Below are positions 54,821 to 62,021 of a stretch of DNA of 64,000 nucleotides, one piece after another (positions within the stretch are counted from its first letter, which is position 1; each line of letters opens with the position of its first letter). Under the pieces are notes generated by a model. The model did no database searches and had not been told where the DNA came from. It was given only the letters and a program-made list of their open reading frames with translations. Location: assembly GCA_036504535.1 (NCBI GenBank), contig DASXUY010000053.1, positions 32,828 through 96,827 of the forward strand. Reading direction: 5' to 3'. The stretch comes from JARLGU01 sp036504535 (lineage in GTDB: Bacteria; Armatimonadota; Armatimonadia; Armatimonadales; Capsulimonadaceae). The position numbers and the translations under genes were made by a program.

Positions 54821-54928
54821 TGAGATGACCCTCCGGGAATATAAGGAGCTTTATTTTATACAACTGTGGTCGCTTTAAAGCGGCCTGAGCGCCTTGCCCC
54901 AGAGAGGCGCTCTCAATGTACAGTTCTT

Positions 54929-54957
54929 ATATTATCAACAGATTCGAAAATCGTCAA
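54929..54957 (-). promoter_or_regulatory. Promoter of array pilin 4
   Basis: On the minus strand, TTGACG (54952-54957), 17-bp spacer, TAATAT (54929-54934). Confidence 0.75.
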
Positions 54958-55190
54958 CAGGTATTTTATGAGTATGGATAGTTAATGCGAAAGAATATGT
55001 ATAGAAAATGCGAACTAAGAAAGAATCATATTCGTTTTTAAGGATTCTAGGAAGCGAAAAATTCTTTTAGTGGGTTCGCAAATTCTCCGTGCCCGCGCAA
55101 TCCTACATACCCCTTTGTTTGGGAGACGATGCTCTCCTATCCACCTAGCCTTTGGTTAATGCAGACTTCTTACGATAGCCTCACAGAAAA

Positions 55191-55224
55191 CAGCCCCCGC
55201 TTCGGTTTCCCGAGGCGAGGGCTG
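55191..55224 (-). terminator. Terminator of array pilin 5
   Basis: CAGCCCCCGCTTCG pairs with CGAGGCGAGGGCTG, allowing two G-T pairs. It is followed on the minus strand by TTTTC. Confidence 0.75.
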
Positions 55225-55255
55225 TTTACGTTGACTACGCTTTCACGTATTCAGC

Positions 55256-56110
55256 CTAGAGGTAGCTGAAGGTGAGCGTGTAGGTGCCCATGGCGCCGGT
55301 GCCAGCAGCGCTGGTACCGAGAACTGCGACTGAAGAGCTTGCGCCAGCAAGCACGCCGCCGGAGACCTTCTCAGGGCGGAGGAGCTTGACGTGGCCGTCA
55401 GCGCAGAGGAACATAACGGACGGGTCGTGGATCGTCGGGTTGGACGTACCAGACTGGCCGAGCAGGACTTTGCCCCACGCGGTCGGCTTGTTGGTCGGGC
55501 TGGTGTAGCCGTTGGTTGGGGTCGTCGGGACAGCGACGCCAGTGGCGGTCGCATAAGCGATGCCGTTGGTCTCGGTGCCGGTGTAGAGGTTGCCAGTGAT
55601 GCTAGGCGTGATGTTCGTCGGGTCGAAGATCGTCGTAGCGGTGAGGACAGCCTCAGCGCCGCCTACGAGGGGATCGTCAACTTCGCAAGCCATGACGGTC
55701 ACCGCGACCGAGGTCGCGACTGCCATCGACTGGCCATCAAGGTTGGAGTTCATACCGTAGGAGATAGGATACTGCGGGCCGGTGGTGCTGGCAACGCCAG
55801 TGTCATTCGGGCACTTGAAGACGCCTGTGCTCTTCTCGTACGGATAGATCTGAGCAACCCAGGACGAGGTCGCCGCTTTGCTGTTAGCAAGGAGGAAGCC
55901 GTCGGTCGGGAACTTCTCGTCATAGTCCTGAACATACTGAACAAAGCCAATTCCAAGCTGCTTCATGTTTGACTGGCAGGTGGCCTGGCGTGCTTTTTCG
56001 CGAGCCTTTGCGAAGACAGGGAAAAGGATAGCTGCGAGAATCGCGATAATGGCGATCACGACGAGCAACTCGATAAGGGTAAAGCCCTTTTTGGTTCGGA
56101 TATTACGCAT
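55256..56110 (-). CDS. H-X9-DG pseudopilin, array member 5
   Basis: 284 aa. Leader MRNIRTKKG before FTLIE. It is almost the same as member 3 through the centre and C-terminus, with scattered changes (QSMAVATSVAVTVMACEVDD gives an extra Cys; GAMGTYTLTFSYL at the end as in member 4). H-X9-DG is HDPSVMFLCADG. This mosaic of member-3-like and member-4-like blocks suggests exchange among the copies. Own promoter (56207-56235). Confidence 0.93.
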   Translation of the reverse strand: MRNIRTKKGFTLIELLVVIAIIAILAAILFPVFAKAREKARQATCQSNMKQLGIGFVQYVQDYDEKFPTDGFLLANSKAATSSWVAQIYPYEKSTGVFKCPNDTGVASTTGPQYPISYGMNSNLDGQSMAVATSVAVTVMACEVDDPLVGGAEAVLTATTIFDPTNITPSITGNLYTGTETNGIAYATATGVAVPTTPTNGYTSPTNKPTAWGKVLLGQSGTSNPTIHDPSVMFLCADGHVKLLRPEKVSGGVLAGASSSVAVLGTSAAGTGAMGTYTLTFSYL

Positions 56111-56206
56111 TTTTGATAAACCCTCCGGAAATATTTGGAGCTTTCGTGAGTTGAGCGCCGACGCTCAACTCGGACCAGCCTGCTCCATAGGTGGCCCTAG
56201 ATCTAT

Positions 56207-56235
56207 AGCTTATCACACTTGTTGGGAATCGTCAA
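56207..56235 (-). promoter_or_regulatory. Promoter of array pilin 5
   Basis: On the minus strand, TTGACG (56230-56235), 17-bp spacer, TAAGCT (56207-56212). The -10 box is weaker than in the other members. Confidence 0.55.
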
Positions 56236-56470
56236 GAAAATACAGCTATTTACAATAATTATTTATTCATCTGTTTTGCGCATATCAAATATTTGGGATT
56301 GACATTGATTCTCAATTATATAGACTGAGAGCGACAATTGATCTGGTGACCTGTATAGTGGAACCATTTGCGCTCATACTCCGCTGTGGTACAGTAGCTT
56401 AACGTGGAGCTGGCTTGCTTGGGTGCTCAGTATTGGGTTGCCGGAGGCCTTGCTTGTTTGGGAGTTTCGA

Positions 56471-57514
56471 TTGTTTACTCGATTTGTTGTGTCGTGCGTA
56501 GCCGCGACTGCTCTGATTCTGCCTGTGCGCGGTATCGCTGCTGATCTGGAGGTCGTTAAGCCTCCTCGTACCGATTCGGTGGGGATGATCGCCCCGGCGG
56601 CGGCGAGCCCGTATCTTTGGGCGGCACCGAATAAGCTGACCGTGGAGGCGACGCTGGAGAAGATCAAGGCCGAGGATGGGCCAGCGTGGCTCGCGGCGCT
56701 TGGTACGCCGTCTACGTCCCTCTCGCGGCGTGTGCTGCTACACCAGGCTCACCTGGAGCGCGGCTTGCCCAAGAGCATCCTCTTTCGCGTCGACACCAAG
56801 CGCAAGGTGATTGCGCTGACGTTCGATGACGGCCCGCATGCGGGGTGGACGACGAAGCTGCTCGATGTGCTGCGGGACCTTGACGTGCCTGCGACGTTCT
56901 TCGTGGTCGGCAAGCAGGTTGAGAAGTTCCCGGACCTTGCCAGGGACATCGATTCGGCAGGATTTGCGATTGGCAACCACACTTACGACCATGTCGGCCT
57001 GCTCAAGATCCCGCCGTCCTATATTGCCACCGAACTCCTTGCCTGCCAGGGGGCGGTGCGGGCGGCGACGGGTGTCACGCCGCGACTGTTCCGGCCTCCT
57101 GGCGGCGAGTTCGATAAAGGTGTCGCCGCGACGGCTGCTGAGCTTGGGTGCCAGACCGTGCTGTGGACCGACGATCCCGGCGACTTTGCTAGCCCGCCTG
57201 CTGACGTGATCGCAAGGCGCACCATTGGCAAGGCGACACCAGGTGGCATCATCCTGCTTCACGACGGCATCGAGTCGACCCTGGACGCTCTCCCGGTCAT
57301 CGTCGGCGAGTTGCGCAAGCAGGGCTACGAGTTCGTCACCCTTGAAGAGCTGTCTCGCGAGCGGGATCTGAACGCAAAGCCGATGCTGGCGACTGGTCGG
57401 CAGCCGATCACGGCGACGTTTGCCCCCAAGAACCGCGACATCGTCCGTCCTGAGCCTGCGCTGCGGCCCGAGCCAGTCCTCCGTAGCAGCCCTGCGTTCG
57501 AGGGCCTTCGCTAG
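56471..57514 (+). CDS. Exported polysaccharide deacetylase (NodB domain)
   Basis: 347 aa. The start is TTG with GGAG six bases upstream; it opens on a signal peptide (MFTRFVVSCVAATALILPV...IAA). A NodB domain at about 115-310 shows ALTFDDGPHAG (catalytic Asp and metal Asp), GNHTYDHVG (metal His pair), RPPGGEF, LWTDDPGDF and ILLHDGIE (catalytic His). It removes acetyl groups from a wall or surface glycan such as peptidoglycan or a GlcNAc polymer. The C-terminal tail is Pro/Arg-rich. A longer frame from 56423 lacks a ribosome binding site. Its 3' end overlaps the convergent YmdB gene by 4 bp. Confidence 0.87.
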   Translation: MFTRFVVSCVAATALILPVRGIAADLEVVKPPRTDSVGMIAPAAASPYLWAAPNKLTVEATLEKIKAEDGPAWLAALGTPSTSLSRRVLLHQAHLERGLPKSILFRVDTKRKVIALTFDDGPHAGWTTKLLDVLRDLDVPATFFVVGKQVEKFPDLARDIDSAGFAIGNHTYDHVGLLKIPPSYIATELLACQGAVRAATGVTPRLFRPPGGEFDKGVAATAAELGCQTVLWTDDPGDFASPPADVIARRTIGKATPGGIILLHDGIESTLDALPVIVGELRKQGYEFVTLEELSRERDLNAKPMLATGRQPITATFAPKNRDIVRPEPALRPEPVLRSSPAFEGLR

Positions 57515-58311
57515 TCAGGGTCCACCGGGATGTCGCTGATCGCGATCCGCTCGATACGTGACGCGCGCCCGGTGTCGGAGGCTACGTCGACCACAATCCC
57601 GCTCAGCTTGCATGGCCCGGTGGCAAGTTCGAACCGTTGCGGGCGGTGGGTGAGGAAACGATTGATGATCGTTTCGGTGTTCATCCCGATCACCGAGTCC
57701 TGCGGGCCGGTCATGCCGATATCGGTGATGAACGCGGTCCCTTTTGCGAGCACGCGGTTGTCTGCAGTCTGTACGTGCGTGTGCGTGCCCGCGACGATTG
57801 ATGCGCGCCCGTCGACGTAGCTCGCGAATGCCTGCTTCTCGGATGTCGCCTCAGCATGGAAGTCAAAGCACACGGTAGCCACCCCGGCGCGCCGTGCTTC
57901 GGCGAGCACCGCATCGCCGGCGCGAAATGGATCGTCCACCGGGTCCATTAGCGCGCGTCCAAGAAGGTTCGCGACGCAAACGGTTGATCCGTTTGCCACT
58001 TCGAACATCCCCCACCCGCGACCCGGTGTGCCTTCCGGGTAGTTCGCGGGCCGGAGAAGGCGCGGTTCGCGGTCGATGTAGCCGATGATTTCCGACTTGT
58101 GCCACGTGTGGTTACCAAGTGTGATGACGTCGACACCCGCCTGGAACAGCCGACGCGCCTGGTCTGGTGCGATGCCCCTGCCCGACGCCGCATTCTCACC
58201 ATTCACAATCAAGAAATCCGGATCGTGGGCAGCGCGAAGGCTGGGTAGGGTTACGAGGAACGCTTCGAGCCCCGCCTTGCCAACAATGTCGCCGATCATC
58301 ATTATTTTCAT
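57511..58311 (-). CDS. ymdB: YmdB-family metallophosphoesterase
   Basis: A 266-aa cytoplasmic protein of standard length for the TIGR00282 family. Metal ligands are visible in MMIGDIVGKAG, IVNGENAASGRG, VDVITLGNHTWHK, VCFDFHAEATSEK and VAGTHTHVQTADN. Family members hydrolyse 2',3'-cyclic nucleotides and affect RNA turnover and biofilm or spore decisions in Bacillus. Convergent with the deacetylase; a single gene on this strand. Confidence 0.93.
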   Translation of the reverse strand: MKIMMIGDIVGKAGLEAFLVTLPSLRAAHDPDFLIVNGENAASGRGIAPDQARRLFQAGVDVITLGNHTWHKSEIIGYIDREPRLLRPANYPEGTPGRGWGMFEVANGSTVCVANLLGRALMDPVDDPFRAGDAVLAEARRAGVATVCFDFHAEATSEKQAFASYVDGRASIVAGTHTHVQTADNRVLAKGTAFITDIGMTGPQDSVIGMNTETIINRFLTHRPQRFELATGPCKLSGIVVDVASDTGRASRIERIAISDIPVDPD

Positions 58312-58494
58312 AGTATAAGTTTAGGACGCCCTCTGGCCGGGCAGGCCTTTTTTAGTGCTTCGCTTCGCGAAGAAAGTGGCGAAAGCTGCGCGCAGTATAC
58401 CTTCAGTGAGCGTTGCAGAACGGTAGTAAAGAACGCTGAAGCAAGCTTGCGATTTGTTGATTTTCGATTATTTCAGAATCATTCGCAATTATTC
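58312..58494. other. Intergenic region between divergent genes
   Basis: No gene. GGCC-N5-GGCC followed by TTTTTT near 58333-58350 and CTTCGCTTCGCGAAG near 58360 are short hairpins of unknown role. Confidence 0.4.
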
Positions 58495-58523
58495 TTGCGT
58501 CTTTGATACAAATGTGTTATAGT
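58495..58523 (+). promoter_or_regulatory. Promoter of the RRM protein gene
   Basis: TTGCGT (58495-58500), 17-bp spacer, TATAGT (58518-58523). The transcript would have a leader of about 170 nt before the ATG at 58701, long enough for structure-based control as in cold-shock genes. Confidence 0.65.
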
Positions 58524-58700
58524 ATCCATGTTCTCTGGGACAACCCCTTAGAACTTTCCCTTTTTCGCATCGGTTTGACGCCTTGCTCTGCGACTTCGTT
58601 GGCACCTCCTGATCTTTCACGGTTGCGCCTTGATCTCTCTATTCCCGGCTTCACTCTCTTGAGAAGAAGGTTCCAATTCGAAAAAAGGAGCCAATTCATC

Positions 58701-59069
58701 ATGGCAACAAAACTATACGTCGGTAACCTAAGTTATCAGACCAACGATCAGGACCTCGCGAAGATCTTCGCAGACTTCGGCAATGTCGCAAGCGCACAGG
58801 TCGTCACCGACCGATACAGCAACGAATCCCGCGGTTTCGGCTTTGTCGAAATGTCGAGCGAAGCGGAGGCCCAGGAGGCCATCGCTGGCCTCAACGGCCG
58901 CGAAGTCGGCGGGCGCACGCTCGTCGTCAACGAATCCCGCCCTCGTGAGGGCGCTGGCGGCGGCGGCGGTGGTCGCAGCAGCGGTGGTGGCGGCGGTCGC
59001 TCTGGCGGCGGCGGTGGCTACAGCGGCGGCGGCGGTGGTCGCAGCGGTGGCGGCGGCGGCCGCTACTAA
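58701..59069 (+). CDS. Glycine-rich RRM RNA-binding protein
   Basis: 122 aa. One RNA-recognition motif (about 3-80) has RNP2 KLYVGNLS and RNP1 RGFGFVEM. A tail of Gly with Arg, Ser and Tyr (GGGGGRSSGGGGGRS) follows, as in cyanobacterial Rbp and plant glycine-rich proteins, which bind RNA in the cold. The start has AAAGGAG upstream; the larger open frame from 58503 covers only the leader. Confidence 0.93.
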   Translation: MATKLYVGNLSYQTNDQDLAKIFADFGNVASAQVVTDRYSNESRGFGFVEMSSEAEAQEAIAGLNGREVGGRTLVVNESRPREGAGGGGGGRSSGGGGGRSGGGGGYSGGGGGRSGGGGGRY

Positions 59070-59116
59070 TCGGCAGGCAACCTTGGTTGCCGCCCATTAG
59101 CTAAGCTAAAACTTGA

Positions 59117-59154
59117 TGCCCGTGAACGCACTCCGGTGTGGTCGCGGGCATTTT
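59117..59154 (+). terminator. Terminator of the RRM gene
   Basis: TGCCCG (59117-59122) pairs with CGGGCA (59145-59150), with a partly paired loop, then TTTTG. Confidence 0.7.
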
Positions 59155-59163
59155 GTCGTTTAG

Positions 59164-59206
59164 CCCCGCCGCGCCGAGACGCGGCACCCCACAGGTGGGG
59201 TTTATG
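59164..59206 (+). repeat. 43-nt repeat A, copy 1
   Basis: CCCCGCCGCGCCGAGACGCG begins a unit of which a second copy lies at 60049-60091 in the same orientation, with about 85% identity. It contains GCCGCG...CGCGGC and CCCCAC...GTGGGG pairings. Confidence 0.6.
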
Positions 59207-59512
59207 TTGTCCGACCACGGCTTGGCGATGCGGTTGTTTCTGGGCGTCGTTTAATAACGTCCGCTAATCCTGGCCGTTACCATTGAGCGTGATCGTGAAT
59301 ATTTCGGCTTTCGTGAATCGCATTATTCATGAATATTATTGTGGGTTCGATTACAAAACGATATTGCAAATGCCGCTGCGTGGCATTTTTAGGACGTCGT
59401 TCGTCCTGCTGCTTTGATGTTGCAATCCAACTCCTTAGTTATAGTGTATCACATATAGATCTGTTTGTGTCGATAAATTCGAACATTAGTTCTTTAAATT
59501 TGAGGCGGTAAA

Positions 59513-59635
59513 GTGTCTCGTCGACCGAATTACGACTTGCTTACGATGGGGCATTTGAGAGAAAGCTTCCGTATGTTGATCAAAAAATCCAAACTAAACC
59601 GTACTTTTACCTATCACCGAAGCACCACGCACTGA
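59513..59635 (+). CDS. Possible 40-aa small protein
   Basis: GTG start with GAGG seven bases upstream. The translation begins MSRRPNYDLLTMGHLRES and is rich in Lys, Arg and Thr, with no recognisable domain. It could be a real small basic protein, a gene fragment or chance. It lies in a repeat-rich intergenic stretch. Confidence 0.22.
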   Translation: MSRRPNYDLLTMGHLRESFRMLIKKSKLNRTFTYHRSTTH

Positions 59636-59761
59636 AGTACATGACTAGTGATTGCAGATAGGGTTTCCGACCCATAGGAGGTTGGCAGGCTATGGTCTGG
59701 GTTTTCCTTCATCGTAACTTGTACGGGTTAATAAAGACTATTCGATAAACATACGGCTCTG

Positions 59762-59788
59762 AAGTGCTTGAAAGTACCCGTTGGGCAC
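59762..59788 (+). repeat. 27-nt repeat B, copy 1
   Basis: AAGTGCTTGAAAGTACCCG begins a unit that recurs at 60190-60216 with one mismatch in 27. Confidence 0.65.
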
Positions 59789-60048
59789 CAAGAAGATCCC
59801 ATGCGTCTGGAGGCCAATGAGAGCCTGGCGACTGAAGGCGCGGCTTGGAAGGGCCGGGCACACCCCTTCGGGCGCTCAGATCCGCGTAGCGGCTCCCCTC
59901 CGAGTCGGCGAAGGCCGCCGATCCGCACTTTCCAGGCGCGTCTTTAGCCGCCAGCCCCTGCAAGCGCAGCGATCACGCTACCGACAACGTTTACGAGATC
60001 CCGCCCCCGCCCCCCTCACCGTTTCCGCCCCGCCGCGACCAATAAGGA

Positions 60049-60091
60049 CCCCGCCGCGCTGATACGCGGCACCCCACGGCGTGGGGTTATG
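60049..60091 (+). repeat. 43-nt repeat A, copy 2
   Basis: Second copy of the unit at 59164-59206, same orientation. Confidence 0.6.
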
Positions 60092-60189
60092 ATGAGCGGG
60101 TGCCTCTTGGCGGAAGATTCGAGGCGCGGGGAGAGGCTGGCGGGCGAGGCGGGGCGGGAAGCCACCGTACGTTGAAACGCACGGCTTAA

Positions 60190-60216
60190 AAGTGCTTGAA
60201 AGTACCCCTTGGGCAC
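60190..60216 (+). repeat. 27-nt repeat B, copy 2
   Basis: Second copy of the unit at 59762-59788, same orientation; the two pairs A-B occur in the same order. Confidence 0.65.
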
Positions 60217-60292
60217 TCAGATGTTGGTGATCAGTAATCGGCTACGGTAGCGAAAATCGGCCACCCTCACCGTGGCGACACGCGGACACCGT

Positions 60293-60573
60293 TCACCGTT
60301 TCCGCCCCTCCGCCACCATCGCCGCCACCGACTCCCCGCCGAGGCTTGTAGGCGCCGCTAGCGCGCTTAGGTGTGCGATGGCAGCTGCGGCGGTCACGGG
60401 CGTGGCGGCGACGCCCACCAGCCGAGCAACCGGTACGCCGTTCTTGGTGATCGTGACATGCTCGCGCGTTCGACAGCGCGCAAGAGCCGCGAGAAGCTGG
60501 ATTTCGCGTCGGTGATGGTGAATGCTATCGGAGGGGAGCCTCGTGCGTGCGTTTGTGTTTGTGAATGCGACAT
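60293..60573 (-). pseudogene. Frameshifted Phd/YefM-type antitoxin
   Basis: From ATG 60573 the minus strand reads MSHSQTQTHARG...FTITDAKSSFSRLLRAVER, the start of a Phd/YefM antitoxin. At about 60461-60470 the frame slips by one base: the homologous continuation EHVTITKNGVPVARLV ... ESVAAMVAEGRKR lies in the next frame and stops at 60293. The total of 281 nt is one short of 94 codons, which fits a single-base deletion. Such proteins neutralise a partner toxin and repress their own promoter. No toxin gene is evident on either side. It could be a decayed gene, a sequencing error or, less likely, a programmed frameshift. Confidence 0.7.
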
Positions 60574-60593
60574 TTGAAATCTCGCTTGTTATC

Positions 60594-60607
60594 ACTACAT
60601 TTGTAGT
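60594..60607. promoter_or_regulatory. Palindrome ACTACA-TT-TGTAGT
   Basis: A perfect palindrome midway between the divergent antitoxin (minus) and DUF2971 gene (plus), 21 bp and 13 bp from their start codons. Antitoxins of this family bind such sites in their own promoter. Inferred. Confidence 0.5.
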
Positions 60608-60619
60608 ATCCTTCATTAT

Positions 60620-61501
60620 ATGCATCTACCAAATCCACTCTACAAATATGTTCCCAGTTGTCGCTGGAAAAATATACTTCAAGACAAGCGCATCAAGTTC
60701 TCTACTGCTTCTGAGCTAAACGATCCATTTGAGCTCCTGCCTTATATTTCTGATAGTGTCTACAACGTTGGTCGGGTTGCTGAAGTACTCGGGTTGACCG
60801 AAAAGTCGGAGGCTCGGCTGCGAAATATTTATGATCTTGACACATCTCTTTCCAACAAGTTTTCGACGTTTGAGGCCTTTCAGGTCTTCGTTGAAGAGAA
60901 TCCATCGGTCCAAGCTCATTTGACGAGCGAAATATGGAATCGCCTTCGCAAACAGGATCCCGCTCAATTCAGAGCGCATGTTCAACGCAAATTGCGTGAG
61001 GAATTTGGGATTTTTTCAATGACAGAAACGTGGAGTAACCTCTTAATGTGGTCTCATTATGCGGAGTCCCACAAAGGATTTGTACTTGGTTTCGATACAA
61101 GCAGGGCAGAGTTTGCTTATCCGCGTAGCCGACCGTTTGGCGAGGGCACGCATCTTGCGGCCGTTGAATACCGCCAAGAGCGACCAGCCATGTACACTCT
61201 TGATAACGATCAAGTTAGGGAAGGGCTTTTTGTTAAGAGCGCAGAATGGGAGTATGAGAGAGAATGGAGGATGGTGATTCAAAAACCACTTGCGGCGAAT
61301 TGGGCCGATAACGTTGGGCCGGTCGTACTAATTGACCCATTGGCGATAGCTGACTTGGTTCTTGGAGTGTTAATTGACCCTCAGATGAAGGCGTCAATAA
61401 TCGATGTCGTCAAGCAAGATTTCCGCCACGTGGTAATTTATCAGGCTACACTCGACGGGATAACGTTCGAGCTAAACCGGGAGCCAATACAGATCGATTA
61501 A
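60620..61501 (+). CDS. DUF2971 protein
   Basis: A 293-aa cytoplasmic protein. The DUF2971 landmarks are LYKYVPSCRWKNIL, IKFSTASELNDPFELLP, FGIFSMTETWSNLLMWSHYA, HKGFVLGFD and VKSAEWEYEREWRMV. Biochemical function is unknown; homologues are scattered, often in accessory or defence islands. The start is close to the palindrome, with no Shine-Dalgarno sequence, so the message may be nearly leaderless. Base composition is visibly A+T-richer than the genes before 59 kb, a sign of transfer. Confidence 0.85.
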   Translation: MHLPNPLYKYVPSCRWKNILQDKRIKFSTASELNDPFELLPYISDSVYNVGRVAEVLGLTEKSEARLRNIYDLDTSLSNKFSTFEAFQVFVEENPSVQAHLTSEIWNRLRKQDPAQFRAHVQRKLREEFGIFSMTETWSNLLMWSHYAESHKGFVLGFDTSRAEFAYPRSRPFGEGTHLAAVEYRQERPAMYTLDNDQVREGLFVKSAEWEYEREWRMVIQKPLAANWADNVGPVVLIDPLAIADLVLGVLIDPQMKASIIDVVKQDFRHVVIYQATLDGITFELNREPIQID

Positions 61502-62021
61502 GGGTGGCGACTTCCCTTATCGCGGTCCAACCGAATAGGTTTGCCCATTATCGATAGAGAATCCGCACGCGAACGTCCGACCACAGTGATGCTCTGCTTG
61601 GATCAGCCTCATAAGCCGCGCGATGGCAATCAAATTCTGCTAACAGCGCGGAGTCAACAGGGATCGATTGCGGATCTATCGCAAGGCTGTCCCAGATCTA
61701 ACCAGCTAAGTCGAGCCTCTCCTGAGGGTTGAGTGCGTCGATCCCAACGATGTGAGTCATTCAAACGTCCTCGCCTTGATTCGTGATCCTCGATTTCGCT
61801 CTCCAAATTGCGGTTTCGACCAAGCAATTTGCGGGAGGCACTATAACCGAACATACCAATCTGCAAAACCGAGCCGCTTTGCCAATTGATAGGTTGTAGA
61901 GGGTTCCCGCCTTCCTGTATAAACTGTTTCATATCGTACCTATACTCAAAACTTTGCGGCTGTATATCCAAATCTTGGTTTGTCTTGCTATACAATGATT
62001 AGGAGCAGAGGTGATAAATTT
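61502..62021. other. Gene-free stretch
   Basis: No frame on either strand looks coding; short frames of 63 and 113 codons lack family resemblance and ribosome binding sites. It may contain promoter sequence for the next gene (TATACAAT near 61989). Confidence 0.5.

Larger units (their letters stand above)
54821..55255. other. A+T-rich intergenic region of the pilin array
   Basis: It contains the promoter of member 4 and the terminator of member 5. The centre (54960-55090) is A/T-rich without coding character. Confidence 0.6.
59636..60292. other. Repeat-rich gene-free stretch
   Basis: It holds repeat pair B (59762-59788 and 60190-60216), repeat A copy 2 (60049-60091) and, at about 60017-60045, a stretch whose minus-strand reading ends AAGRKR, like the C-terminus of the antitoxin at 60293. 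It may be the debris of toxin-antitoxin or mobile sequence. No intact gene is seen. Confidence 0.5.

Noticed and set aside
48019..56110. Repeat array of pilins considered as CRISPR-like or tandem mobile elements
   Set aside because: Repeats are full-length paralogous genes of about 850 bp with their own signals; no short regular repeat-spacer pattern or transposase exists in the window.
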